Part shown: positions 8,630-17,339 of the stretch, in pieces
How positions within the stretch are numbered: the stretch's first letter is position 1
Layout of the letters: every line of letters starts with the position of its first letter
Assembly (NCBI GenBank): GCA_002733995.1
Contig: NVXR01000033.1
Location: 111,249 to 175,248 of the forward strand
Length of the DNA: 64,000 bases
Origin: Desulfotalea sp.
GTDB taxonomy: Bacteria; Desulfobacterota; Desulfobulbia; Desulfobulbales; Desulfocapsaceae
Reading direction: 5' to 3'
Position numbers and translations under genes: made by a program
The notes under the pieces: model-generated
The model's database searches: none
What the model saw: only the letters and a program-made list of their open reading frames with translations
What the model was told of the DNA's origin: nothing

Positions 8630-10246
8630 TTAATCGTTGTCCAGGGTATCGAGACCAAGCAGACCGCAATGAAGTGCTTCTGCGAGTTCCATCTGGGCTG
8701 CCTGTTGCCCCCAAATGACCGTTCTCATGCCCTTAAAGCGTTCGTTGAAAAAATCTTTCATGTGGATCAAACCGGTTTCATCTTGATAGTAGCCGCAATC
8801 ATAGAGGTATGATGCTATACGTATCCCACAAAATGAACCCTGGCATGGGCCTTTTCCTGCTCTTGAACGAAGAGCGATTGCTTCAAGGGTCATTTCTTCA
8901 TCGGTATCCGGCGCGCATTTGATAATTTCGTCAATGGCGGATTGGGGAACCATTTCGCATTCGCAGAGGATCATATCCTCTGGATTGTTTTCTTTATACC
9001 AGTAGCGGGGTGCTGCACCTGGCTCTGTCCAACGGCAAGCGTCGTCTTTTGGCAGGGGGATGGTCTTGGTTTGACAGCCGGTGGTATTGCCCATTCGGGT
9101 GGCTACAAGGTCCGATGTCTTTTGTGCCATCTGGCGAAAGGTGGTGAGTTTTCCACCCGTTATTGTGCAAAAATTCTCAAGCCCCTGGGTGGTGTGGTTG
9201 AGGAGGGCAAAACCTCGGGTCGCTTCCCGGTCGTCTCCGGCCCCTGCTCCTTGAAGGAGTGGTCGTACCCTGGAAAATGCCCGTATATATCTTGCGGTGG
9301 CAAGGGCTGGAATCATCGCAGAGCCTTCAATGACATTACGGTCAATCTCTGCCACTGTTGGAATGACGCTGTCGAGCTCTTCTGTGCGTATGGAGGTGGT
9401 ACCAAGTACAGAAACAGTTCCTCCTGGAACTAAAATGTCCCCATCGGCAGGTGGTCGCAGGCGGTTGACAACATGATCTGCCATCCGGTCATGACTAATA
9501 AGCAGGGTGCCTTTAGAATAGGAGAGGTGCACGTCTGTACAGCCGGCTAACTGGGCAATATTCATGGCCCAGGCGCCACCTGCATTGACAAACTGCTTGG
9601 CTCTTATATGGATAGTGGCATTGGTTTTGTTATTTCGGCAGACAGCTTCTGTGATAAGGCCATTTTTAGTGATAAAGCCCACGATTTGGGTGTGGGGTTG
9701 ATACACGCTGTCGTTGAAAGCCCGTGCATGGGCAACATTTTCAAGGGCAAGTCTAAATGGGTCTATTGTTGCGTCGGGAACCCGGTACGCCTTTATCAGG
9801 TCTTTGGAGAGGTGAGGCTCAACGGCTAAAGCTTCTGCGGGACTAAGCTCTTCGACCTGGATACCTGCGGTCTGGCATAAACCTGGGAACGTATCTGCGA
9901 AGGCCATATCATCACCTTTAACAGCAACAAAAAGTCCACCCGTCTCTTCCACACATTGTGGGGCCAGTCTTTTCAGGATCTCGTTCTCAATCCTGCATTC
10001 AATGGCGGCGTGTTGATCGTTGGAGACGTAGCGGCCACCGGAGTGAAGCAGGCCGTGATTGCCACCGGATGCACCTGCGCAGAGATCCTGTTTATCCACG
10101 AGGAGGGTTTGTATTCCTCGTAGGGCAAGATCGCGCATTATACCAGCGCCGGTTACACCGCCGCCGATGATTAAAACCTCAGTCTCAAGGGTTTGTACTC
10201 CTGCACCTGAAGACTTTAAAACGCAAGGGGAAACCATAGTTTTCAA
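8630..10246 (-). CDS. glpA: Anaerobic glycerol-3-phosphate dehydrogenase subunit A
   Basis: Catalytic FAD subunit oxidising sn-glycerol 3-phosphate to dihydroxyacetone phosphate; 538 aa, as expected. The FAD motif IIGGGVTGAGIMRD is at about residues 26-39, followed by the substrate-domain motif GASGGNHGLLHSGGRY. The C-terminal BFD-like [2Fe-2S] region has CECEM and GPCQGSFCG, which distinguishes anaerobic GlpA from aerobic GlpD. An alternative start is the Met three codons in. It has its own likely promoter and operator in the 335-bp gap after glpK, so it may be transcribed separately as glpABC. Confidence 0.93.
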   Translation of the reverse strand: MKTMVSPCVLKSSGAGVQTLETEVLIIGGGVTGAGIMRDLALRGIQTLLVDKQDLCAGASGGNHGLLHSGGRYVSNDQHAAIECRIENEILKRLAPQCVEETGGLFVAVKGDDMAFADTFPGLCQTAGIQVEELSPAEALAVEPHLSKDLIKAYRVPDATIDPFRLALENVAHARAFNDSVYQPHTQIVGFITKNGLITEAVCRNNKTNATIHIRAKQFVNAGGAWAMNIAQLAGCTDVHLSYSKGTLLISHDRMADHVVNRLRPPADGDILVPGGTVSVLGTTSIRTEELDSVIPTVAEIDRNVIEGSAMIPALATARYIRAFSRVRPLLQGAGAGDDREATRGFALLNHTTQGLENFCTITGGKLTTFRQMAQKTSDLVATRMGNTTGCQTKTIPLPKDDACRWTEPGAAPRYWYKENNPEDMILCECEMVPQSAIDEIIKCAPDTDEEMTLEAIALRSRAGKGPCQGSFCGIRIASYLYDCGYYQDETGLIHMKDFFNERFKGMRTVIWGQQAAQMELAEALHCGLLGLDTLDND

Positions 10247-10329
10247 TCCTCTGTTTGGAAATGTTGTCGATATGGCAGGCTGAAAACGTTGCTACCCTGC
10301 GACAGTTTCGTCAAAATTATACAGTCGCA

Positions 10330-10358
10330 ATTGTAAACTTGTTTGCGGTATTGTTCAA
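10330..10358 (-). promoter_or_regulatory. Predicted sigma-70 promoter for glpABC
   Basis: On the minus strand, TTGAAC (10353-10358) and TACAAT (10330-10335) are separated by exactly 17 bp, about 84 bp before the glpA start. It directly abuts the operator-like repeat at 10359-10386. Confidence 0.5.
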
Positions 10359-10386
10359 GTGAAAACGAATTAAATTTCACATGAAA
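10356..10386. promoter_or_regulatory. Candidate GlpR operator upstream of glpA
   Basis: Contains CAAGTGAAAAC (10356-10366), also present upstream of glpS at 19006-19016. It also contains the palindrome TTTCACATGAAA (10375-10386), nearly identical to TTTCATATGAAA upstream of glpR (19999-20010). GTGAAA and TTTCAC form an inverted repeat with 10 bp between arms. It sits just upstream of the -35 box. Assignment to GlpR is inference from recurrence near glp promoters. Confidence 0.4.
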
Positions 10387-10525
10387 CTGCAGTCGCTTCA
10401 AAGTGAATGTTGGCCAGGGGGCTTGTTCTTCCGTATCTGTCTTTCTTCATAACTACAAGAGGTGCTGATATGATAGATCTTTTACCTGTTTAATGGCGGT
10501 TCAAAGGGGTGGAGAGTGGGACACA
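10387..10525. other. Rest of the glpK-glpA intergenic region
   Basis: Nothing coding is visible here. With the promoter, operator and hairpins described separately it makes up the 335-bp gap between the glpK stop and the glpA start. Confidence 0.4.
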
Positions 10526-10570
10526 ACTCCACCGGAGTGGGAGACAGCCATGGTGTAGACCATGGCTGTC
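10526..10570 (-). terminator. Tandem hairpins after glpK
   Basis: A perfect 12-bp stem GACAGCCATGGT/ACCATGGCTGTC with a 4-base loop (10543-10570) begins 11 bp past the glpK stop. ACTCC-ACC-GGAGT (10526-10538) follows. There is no T-run, so these may be RNA-stabilising or rho-assisted ends rather than an intrinsic terminator. Confidence 0.5.
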
Positions 10571-10581
10571 GAGTGCTGTTG

Positions 10582-12069
10582 TTACTTGGTGAGGGTTCTT
10601 GAGACGGCGTCCTGCCAGCCCTTGTATTTTCTGACACGGACCTCTTCCTCAAGATCAGGGATAAAGCGTTTTTCCCGATGCCAGTCATTCCCCATATCTT
10701 CAGGTGCTGGGCAGATTCCGACGAAAAGGCCCGCGAGATATGCTGCACCAAGTGCCGTAGTTTCTAAAACTTTTGGCCGGTCAACGGGAACATTTAAGAT
10801 GTCAGAGAGAAACTGCATGGTGTAGTTGGAGGCAACCATACCCCCATCCACCCTGAGGACGGTTTCATCCATGTCAGGCCAGTCTTTTCGCATGGCATCA
10901 AGCAGATCCCTTGTTTGGTAACAGACCGATTCGAGTGCTGCCTTAGAGAGTTCAGCAGGACCAGTTGCCCTGGTAATTCCAAAGATTGCGCCCCGGGCCT
11001 CGCTATCCCAATGGGGCGCACCAAGACCGGTAAAGGCGGGGACAAGATATACATCCTGATTAATATCCGCCTGTCTTGCAAGTTTTCCTGTCTCGGACGC
11101 CTCTTCGATGAGGCCCATGGCATCACGCATCCATTGAACGGCAGCACCGGCCACAAAGATAGAACCTTCAAGGGCGTATGTTGTCTTGCCGCCCAACCTA
11201 TAGCCGATGGTGGTGAGTAGTTTATTGTGGGAAACAACCGCCTTGTTGCCGGTATTGAGTACAATGAAACAGCCAGTGCCGTAGGTTGACTTGATCATTC
11301 CAGGATGAAAACATGCCTGGCCAACGAGGGCGGCCTGTTGATCGCCGGCAATACCACCAATCTGGATTGTTGCTCCGAAAAGCTTCGGGTCTGTTTTGCC
11401 GAAATCGGCTGAGCAGTCAAGAACCTTGGGCAGGAGATTTTGCGGAATATCCAGCAAGGCAAGAAGCTCTTTATCCCAGCAATTATCATGGATGTTAAAG
11501 AGCATGGTTCTGGAGGCGTTGGTTGCATCGGTTGTGTGACTTACCCCGCCAGTCAGACGCCAGAGGAGAAAGGTGTCAATGGTACCAAAGAGCAGTGCAC
11601 CTGCCTCGGCTTTTGCCCGTGCGCCTTCAACGTTATCAAGGAGCCATTTTATTTTTGTGCCGGAAAAATAGGAGTCGAGGCGCAAACCTGTTTTTTGGGT
11701 GATCATCTTGTCGTGCCCTGCTTTACTTAATTCGGCACAGTATTCGGTGGTTCTACGGTCCTGCCATACGATGGCCTTATGGATGGGGATACCAGTGACT
11801 TTGTCCCATATAATAGTGGTTTCTCGCTGGTTTGTTATGCCGATACTTGCGATATCTGTCGCGCTGAGGCCAGAGTTTTTTAAAGCTTTTTTGCAGGTAG
11901 ACAGAGTCGTGGACCAGATTTCTTCTGGATCATGTTCAACCCATCCAGATTTGGGAAAGAACTGTTTGAACTCTTCCTGGGCAGAGGCAACTCTCTCGAG
12001 AGAAGAGTTGAAAATAATAGCCCTGCTGGAGGTAGTTCCCTGGTCGATTGCAAGAATATGCGATGCCAT
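10582..12069 (-). CDS. glpK: Glycerol kinase
   Basis: Phosphorylates glycerol with ATP to glycerol 3-phosphate, trapping it after import and feeding GlpABC. The 495 aa length is typical. FGGY-family features: the N-terminal phosphate motif [10 protein letters not shown] (about residues 6-15), [21 protein letters not shown], and the C-terminal [11 protein letters not shown] and [15 protein letters not shown] at 12069 follows AAGGAGATTAGCG on the minus strand, a good ribosome-binding site. It lies 159 bp downstream of glpV, across a strong palindrome that may lower its expression relative to the binding protein. Confidence 0.97.
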   Translation of the reverse strand: MASHILAIDQGTTSSRAIIFNSSLERVASAQEEFKQFFPKSGWVEHDPEEIWSTTLSTCKKALKNSGLSATDIASIGITNQRETTIIWDKVTGIPIHKAIVWQDRRTTEYCAELSKAGHDKMITQKTGLRLDSYFSGTKIKWLLDNVEGARAKAEAGALLFGTIDTFLLWRLTGGVSHTTDATNASRTMLFNIHDNCWDKELLALLDIPQNLLPKVLDCSADFGKTDPKLFGATIQIGGIAGDQQAALVGQACFHPGMIKSTYGTGCFIVLNTGNKAVVSHNKLLTTIGYRLGGKTTYALEGSIFVAGAAVQWMRDAMGLIEEASETGKLARQADINQDVYLVPAFTGLGAPHWDSEARGAIFGITRATGPAELSKAALESVCYQTRDLLDAMRKDWPDMDETVLRVDGGMVASNYTMQFLSDILNVPVDRPKVLETTALGAAYLAGLFVGICPAPEDMGNDWHREKRFIPDLEEEVRVRKYKGWQDAVSRTLTK

Positions 12070-12126
12070 CGCTAATCTCCTTATGTAAGGATCCGGATAA
12101 TACGGACAATGGTAAATTGGTCAAAG

Positions 12127-12162
12127 AAAAGCAGGTTGTGGCAATTGCCACAACCTGCTTTT
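12127..12162 (-). terminator. Perfect palindromic hairpin between glpV and glpK
   Basis: A 36-base perfect inverted repeat: AAAAGCAGGTTGTGGC, the self-complementary centre AATT, then the matching arm. On the minus strand it ends in TTTT and continues CTTTG, so it can act as an intrinsic terminator or attenuator. It would allow more glpV than glpK transcript. Confidence 0.7.
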
Positions 12163-12228
12163 TGCCTGAAACAGGCTGGTACTGTTTTTCTCTCTTGTTT
12201 AAATCTACTTTCGAGAGAGGAAAGCAAC

Positions 12229-13950
12229 TTACTCGTTAATGGCAGTTGCCCAGCTTTTTACGAGTTCATCGTAGTCAATGGTTATACCCTGTGGTTTCTC
12301 GTTGGCAAGTTTTGCTTTTGGAGAACCAGGACGATTGAGCCAGATAGAAGGATCTATTGGCTTATTCAGTTTAGGACCACATTCACCCTGGATTCCTGAA
12401 CGTTGAAGACGTGAAAGCACTTTATCTTGTTGTTTTGCAAGAGCATCCATTGCTTCTTGGGGCGTTTTGTCACCGGTTACTGCATCGGCTACATTTTGCC
12501 ACCAGAGTTGAGCCAGTTTAGGATAGTCTGGCACGTTGGTGCCGGTAGGAGTCCACTGAATGCGGGCGGGGCTTCTATAGAATTCAACAAGTCCTCCGAG
12601 TCTAGGGGCACGCTCGGTGAAAGACTCATCGAAGATATCACTGTTACGGAATGGAGTGAGGCCTACATGGGTCTTCTTGAGGGAAACAGTTTTGGAAACA
12701 ACAAATTGTGCGTAGAGCCATGCCGCTTTGCGACGTTTCACTGGTGTGGAATTCATCAAGGTCCATGAACCGGCATCCTGATAGCCCAGTTTCATGCCTT
12801 CCGACCAGTAAGGTCCGTGGGGGGAAGGGGCCATCCGCCATTTAGGGTAGCCATTCTCATCCATAACCGGGGTGCCGAGTTTTGCCGCATCTGCGGTGAA
12901 AGCGGTGTACCAGAAAATTTGTTGGGCAATGGCACCCTGGGATGGCACAGGACCTGCTTCCGAGAAGGTCATACCAGAAGCCTCAGGTGGAGCATATTTT
13001 TTCAGCCATTCGATGTATTTGGTTGTTGCGTAAACCGCGGGGGGTGCATTAGTCGCACCACCACGGGAGACGGAAGAGCCAACGGGGCTACATCCTTCTA
13101 CCCTGATACCCCATTCGTCAACAGGTAGGCCGTTTGGAATGCCTGCATCTCCGGTACCTGCCATGGAGAACCATGCGTCGGTGAAGCGCCACCCTAGAGA
13201 TGGATCTTTCTTGCCATAGTCCATATGACCGTAAACTTTTTTGCCATCGATCTCTTTTATTGTCTCTGTGAAAAATTCGGCGATATCTTCGTAGGCGGAC
13301 CAGTTAACGGGTACACCAAGTTCGTAGCCGTAGATTTCCTTGAATTGGGCCTTAATCTCCGGGCGTTTGAACCAGTCATAACGAAACCAGTAAAGGTTTG
13401 CGAACTGCTGGTCAGGTAGTTGATAGAGGTTTCCGTCCGGACCTGTGGTGAAAGAAAGACCCATGAAGTCATCAAGATCAAGACCAGGGTTTGTTACTTC
13501 TGCACCTTCACCCGCCATCCAGTCGGTGAGGTTTGTTGCCTGTTTATAACGAAAATGTGTTCCGATGAGATCAGAGTCATTGATGTATGCATCGTAGATG
13601 TTTTTGTTGGACTGCATTTGGGTTTGCAGTTTTTCAATAACGTCACCCTCTCCGATGAGGTCGTGGGTTACTTTAATGCCGGTGATCTCATAAAAAGCTT
13701 TTGCAAGGATCTTGGACTCATACTCGTGGGTGGTAAGTGTTTCCGAGACGACGTTAATTTTCATTCCTTTGAATGGTTCAGCTGCCTGGATGAACCATTC
13801 CATCTCTTTGACTTGGTCTTCCTTAGAGATTGTGGATGGTTGAAACTCACTATCTATCCAACTCTTTGCTTCGTTGATCCCCGCCAGGACTACGGCGGGA
13901 CCAGCCAGAAGAGCGGCCATGGCTGTTGCTGTTACGAGCTTTTTGATCAT
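12229..13950 (-). CDS. glpV: Glycerol ABC transporter periplasmic binding protein
   Basis: Family-1 extracellular solute-binding protein of 573 aa with a clear signal peptide (residues 1 to about 23, cleavage after VLA). It should capture glycerol in the periplasm and deliver it to GlpP/GlpQ. The body begins with INEAKSWID and ends with a long family-specific tail. The gene order S-T-P-Q-U-V followed by glpK matches the Rhizobium leguminosarum glycerol ABC system, which is the basis for the substrate call. Good ribosome-binding site (GAGGAG) before the ATG. Set off by 309 bp from glpU and by the palindrome from glpK, so it probably has its own promoter or a stable processed mRNA. Confidence 0.88.
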   Translation of the reverse strand: MIKKLVTATAMAALLAGPAVVLAGINEAKSWIDSEFQPSTISKEDQVKEMEWFIQAAEPFKGMKINVVSETLTTHEYESKILAKAFYEITGIKVTHDLIGEGDVIEKLQTQMQSNKNIYDAYINDSDLIGTHFRYKQATNLTDWMAGEGAEVTNPGLDLDDFMGLSFTTGPDGNLYQLPDQQFANLYWFRYDWFKRPEIKAQFKEIYGYELGVPVNWSAYEDIAEFFTETIKEIDGKKVYGHMDYGKKDPSLGWRFTDAWFSMAGTGDAGIPNGLPVDEWGIRVEGCSPVGSSVSRGGATNAPPAVYATTKYIEWLKKYAPPEASGMTFSEAGPVPSQGAIAQQIFWYTAFTADAAKLGTPVMDENGYPKWRMAPSPHGPYWSEGMKLGYQDAGSWTLMNSTPVKRRKAAWLYAQFVVSKTVSLKKTHVGLTPFRNSDIFDESFTERAPRLGGLVEFYRSPARIQWTPTGTNVPDYPKLAQLWWQNVADAVTGDKTPQEAMDALAKQQDKVLSRLQRSGIQGECGPKLNKPIDPSIWLNRPGSPKAKLANEKPQGITIDYDELVKSWATAINE

Positions 13951-14259
13951 CGATTTTTCTCCTCTATTGTTTTACGATTTCCCTGGCACATGTTAAGGCG
14001 ACAGAATGAAAAGACCAACTCCGGTAAAAGAGAATCAAGCCGGAGCTAAGTTGAGCATTTCCTCCAGGTGTATTGCTTATCCGGGGAGGAGGTAAATGCT
14101 TATACGTAATTCATTCATAAATGACCATAAAATACGGTCAATGTTAAATGAATTTATGGGTAATAAACCCGTAACTCATCAGGTGGATCTAAACCATTGC
14201 TGTTAGCCACGACGTAGACGTCGTGGGTGCGATGCTGAATAGTTACTTGAAAACAACTG
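13951..14259. other. glpU-glpV intergenic region
   Basis: 309 bp. It holds CTCCGG/CCGGAG around 14015-14035, the inverted repeat AATTCATT/AATGAATT (14108-14154) enclosing GACC/GGTC, and the repeat element at 14171-14246. No coding frame is visible. Confidence 0.5.
14171..14246. repeat. Small inverted-repeat element (MITE-like candidate)
   Basis: 76 bp bounded by GTAACTCATCAG and CTGAATAGTTAC, which match as inverted repeats at 10 of 12 positions. A perfect inner palindrome CCACGACGT/ACGTCGTGG lies at 14207-14226. Related ends occur at 27906 and 28081. No clear target duplication is seen. Confidence 0.4.
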
Positions 14260-14544
14260 TTAGACCCACTTGAATACAGCGCATACGTATATCAAGGCGA
14301 TGGCAAAAGCACACCACAAGCTGATACTGGGAAAGAGGGCTAGCCAGATAATATGAATAAAGGCAGACCCTAAAAGGCTTACAAAGACTCGATCCCCCCG
14401 GGTGGTTTCAAAGCGTAATACACCTACACGTGGATCCCCACCAGGGGATTTGTATTCCCAGATGGTCATTGTCACGAGAATACAGAAAATAGTAATAAAA
14501 AAAATGGCTGTTGGGAGGGTCCAGGCCATCCAGCTGAGATTCAT
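14260..14544 (-). CDS. glpU: Small integral membrane protein of the glycerol ABC system (DUF2160)
   Basis: 94-aa protein with at least two hydrophobic segments: about residues 13-28 (FFITIFCILVTMTIWEY region) and a longer one from about 53 to 92. It falls in the DUF2160 family that accompanies this glycerol transporter; in rhizobia the gene in this slot is glpU. Its role is unknown; it may be an accessory transmembrane subunit. It follows glpQ by 11 bp and is therefore co-transcribed. Confidence 0.82.
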   Translation of the reverse strand: MNLSWMAWTLPTAIFFITIFCILVTMTIWEYKSPGGDPRVGVLRFETTRGDRVFVSLLGSAFIHIIWLALFPSISLWCAFAIALIYVCAVFKWV

Positions 14545-14555
14545 AATGCTCTCCT

Positions 14556-15386
14556 CTATACTCGGCCGAGGGCAAAACCCTTGGCGATATGATTACGGAC
14601 AAACCAGATGACGAGGGCACCCGGAACGATGGTCAGGACACCCGCGGCTGAAAGTACACCCCAGTCAAGTCCGGAGGCGGATACTGTACGGGTCATAATG
14701 GCAGAAATAGGTTTTGCATTTACAGCAGTAAGGGTTCTGGCCAGCAGTAGTTCAACCCATGAGAACATGAAACAAAAGAAGGCGGTGACGCCTATTCCTG
14801 AGGCGATATTGGGGATGAAAATTTTCACAAAAAATCTAGGCCAAGAATAGCCGTCAACAAAGGCTGTTTCATCAATCTCTTTTGGAATCCCGGACATAAA
14901 ACCTTCAAGAATCCATACCGCCAGAGGCAGGTTAAAGAGGCAGTGGGCGAGGGCGACAGCAATGTGCGTGTCGAAGAGGCCGATGGATGAGTAGAGCTGG
15001 AAAAAGGGTAGGGCAAATACCGCAGGTGGTGCCATACGGTTGGTCAGCAGCCAGAAAAAAAGGTGTTTGTCGCCTACAAAGGTGTAGCGGGAAAATGCAT
15101 ATGCAGCTGGCAGTGCAAAACAGACTGAAATCACAACGTTTATAGAAACGTAGATCATTGAATTGATGTATCCTGAATACCATGACGGGTCAGTAAAAAT
15201 CACCATGTAGTTGGCAAAGGTGAGATCCTGGGGCCAGAGACTGAAGACGGAAAGGATTTCCGCATTGGTTTTCAGACTCATGTTAACGAGCCAATAGATG
15301 GGCACGAGAATAAAAATTATATAGATGGCAGGTATGGTCCATTTCCAGCGCATATCAGACACCTCCGTTTGAGCTTTCTTCTCCAA
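14556..15386 (-). CDS. glpQ: Glycerol ABC transporter permease
   Basis: MalG-type inner-membrane permease, 276 aa, about six transmembrane segments. The EAA loop is recognisable as ETAFVDGYSWPRFFVKIFIP. It should form the membrane channel with GlpP. Its start overlaps the end of glpP by 32 bp, so the two are translationally coupled. The name glpQ follows the rhizobial glycerol transporter and is unrelated to the E. coli glycerophosphodiesterase GlpQ. Confidence 0.87.
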   Translation of the reverse strand: MEKKAQTEVSDMRWKWTIPAIYIIFILVPIYWLVNMSLKTNAEILSVFSLWPQDLTFANYMVIFTDPSWYSGYINSMIYVSINVVISVCFALPAAYAFSRYTFVGDKHLFFWLLTNRMAPPAVFALPFFQLYSSIGLFDTHIAVALAHCLFNLPLAVWILEGFMSGIPKEIDETAFVDGYSWPRFFVKIFIPNIASGIGVTAFFCFMFSWVELLLARTLTAVNAKPISAIMTRTVSASGLDWGVLSAAGVLTIVPGALVIWFVRNHIAKGFALGRV

Positions 15387-16239
15387 TATTGCTCATAACA
15401 GTATAGAAAACCCAACTGAGCAGGAGAATAACGAGAAAATAAAGAAGAGACATTGCGGCAGCGGGACCAAGGTCGAACTGTCCAATGGCCATCTTCACAA
15501 GATCGATGGACATAAAGGTCGTGGAGTTACCAGGACCACCACCGGTGATCACAAAAGGTTCGGTGTAGATCATGAAACTATCCATAAATCTAAGCAGAAC
15601 CGCAATGAGTAATACCCGCTGCATTTTGGGAAGCTGGATGTAACGAAAAATTGAAATTTTGGAGGCGCCGTCAATCTTAGCTGCCTGGTAATATACGTCA
15701 GGTATGGAGCTGAGACCAGCGTAGGAGAGAAGCACGACAAGGCTTGTCCAGTGCCATACATCCATAACGATAATGGTGATCCAGGCCGCTACAGGGTCTT
15801 GGGTATAGTTGTAATTAATACCAAGTTGTGTGAGGGTGTGACCAAGAAGGCCGATATCAACGCGGGCAAAAATCTGCCAGATGGTTCCCACAACGTTCCA
15901 GGGGATGAGCAAGGGGAGGGCCATGGAGATGAGGCATACCGGAACGCCCCAGCCTTTTTTGGGCATGGCAAGAGCAATTGCGACTCCAAGTGGAATTTCA
16001 ATGGTAAGGATAATGGCGGAAAACGCGACCTGTCTGAAAAAAGCATCGTGGAATCTCTCTGAGTGGATAATCTCTTTGAACCAATCCAAACCAACCCAGT
16101 AGAACTGGTTGCTGCCGAAGGTATCCTGGAATGCGTAGTTTACTACGGTCATGAGCGGTATGATGGCACTAAAGGCTACCAGAAGAAAAACCGGCAGGAC
16201 CATAAACCATGCCTTTTGATTGACTTGTTTCTCGATCAT
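15355..16239 (-). CDS. glpP: Glycerol ABC transporter permease
   Basis: MalF-type inner-membrane permease of 294 aa with about six transmembrane segments and an EAA loop (YQAAKIDGASKISIFRYIQLP). It begins MIEKQVNQKAW. It overlaps glpT by 4 bp at its start and glpQ by 32 bp at its end, so S-T-P-Q-U form one tightly packed transcription unit. Confidence 0.87.
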   Translation of the reverse strand: MIEKQVNQKAWFMVLPVFLLVAFSAIIPLMTVVNYAFQDTFGSNQFYWVGLDWFKEIIHSERFHDAFFRQVAFSAIILTIEIPLGVAIALAMPKKGWGVPVCLISMALPLLIPWNVVGTIWQIFARVDIGLLGHTLTQLGINYNYTQDPVAAWITIIVMDVWHWTSLVVLLSYAGLSSIPDVYYQAAKIDGASKISIFRYIQLPKMQRVLLIAVLLRFMDSFMIYTEPFVITGGGPGNSTTFMSIDLVKMAIGQFDLGPAAAMSLLYFLVILLLSWVFYTVMSNIGEESSNGGV

Positions 16240-17327
16240 TTTGGCTCTCCTAGGATGAGATGGTCATTCACATAGATATGGGTGTGACTGGTGTCGAAGT
16301 GGAGGGAAGCCTTGTCACCCGTAACAGCGGATAGTTCGTTCATGATAACATTGAATTCTTTGTTTCTTAGCTTCACCCTAACGATTTTATATCTGCCGAT
16401 GTCATCTACTTTTGTAATAGTGACAGGGAGACCGCCGGGGGTGTCCGCTGCACTAAGATCAAGATGCTCGGGACGGATGCCAATCTCTATTTTGACTGCA
16501 TCATTTTGTACAGGGTAATTGTTTGCAAGTTCAATCTCGTACCCTTCCACAATAATGGTGTCGCCTTGAAGCTCACAGGGGGCGATGTTCATTCCGGGGG
16601 AACCTATAAAGTAGCCCACGAAGGTATGTTCTGGTCGCATGAATAGGGCCTCGGGGGTTCCCACCTGTACAATTTCACCCTCATACATGACAATAACTTC
16701 GTCTGCAAAGGTGAGGGCTTCGGTCTGATCGTGGGTTACATAAATCATAGTGAAGCCAAACTGCTTATGCAAAAATTTCAACTGGGAGCGAATTTCCCAT
16801 TTTAGCTGGGGGTCGATAACAGTTAGAGGTTCATCAAAAAGGATGGCGTTCACAGACTGGCGAATAAGGCCCCTGCCCAGGGATATCTTCTGCTTGGCAT
16901 CGGCGGTAAGATGTTGGGCTTTCGTGTAGAGGTTGTCGCTGAGACCAAGCATGGCCGCGAGTTCAATGACCCTAGGTTCAATCTCTTCCTTAGTGCGGCC
17001 CCTGTTTTTCAGCGGGAACGCCAGGTTTTGAAACACTGTCATGGTGTCGTAGACAACCGGAAACTGAAATATCTGGGCGATGTTTCTATGTTCAGTTGGG
17101 AGCTGAGTGACATCTTCCTGATTAAAATGAACCTCACCTTTGGTGGGGGTAATGAGGCCTGAGATGATATTGAGAAGTGTTGTTTTGCCGCAACCGGATG
17201 GCCCCAACAGGGCGTATGCTCCCCCATCGCGCCAGGTAAGATTCAGCTTTTTGAGGGCGTAATCTGCTGGGTTGTCAGAAGCTCCAGTATAAGAGTGTGC
17301 GATATCTTTGAGTGTAATATTTGCCAT
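16236..17327 (-). CDS. glpT: Glycerol ABC transporter ATPase with degenerate signature motif
   Basis: MalK/UgpC-like nucleotide-binding subunit of 363 aa with a C-terminal regulatory (TOBE-like) domain. Walker A is GPSGCGKTT. Walker B is LFDEP with the catalytic glutamate present, and the H-loop is intact (VTHDQTEAL). The ABC signature LSGGQ is replaced by LTADA, followed by KQKIS. Its partner GlpS has the opposite pattern: good signature, no H-loop histidine. In a GlpS-GlpT heterodimer this leaves one complete and one degenerate ATP site. It starts 12 bp after glpS. The name glpT is the rhizobial one and should not be confused with the E. coli glycerol-3-phosphate antiporter. Confidence 0.87.
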   Translation of the reverse strand: MANITLKDIAHSYTGASDNPADYALKKLNLTWRDGGAYALLGPSGCGKTTLLNIISGLITPTKGEVHFNQEDVTQLPTEHRNIAQIFQFPVVYDTMTVFQNLAFPLKNRGRTKEEIEPRVIELAAMLGLSDNLYTKAQHLTADAKQKISLGRGLIRQSVNAILFDEPLTVIDPQLKWEIRSQLKFLHKQFGFTMIYVTHDQTEALTFADEVIVMYEGEIVQVGTPEALFMRPEHTFVGYFIGSPGMNIAPCELQGDTIIVEGYEIELANNYPVQNDAVKIEIGIRPEHLDLSAADTPGGLPVTITKVDDIGRYKIVRVKLRNKEFNVIMNELSAVTGDKASLHFDTSHTHIYVNDHLILGEPK

Positions 17328-17339
17328 TAAATTCTCCTT

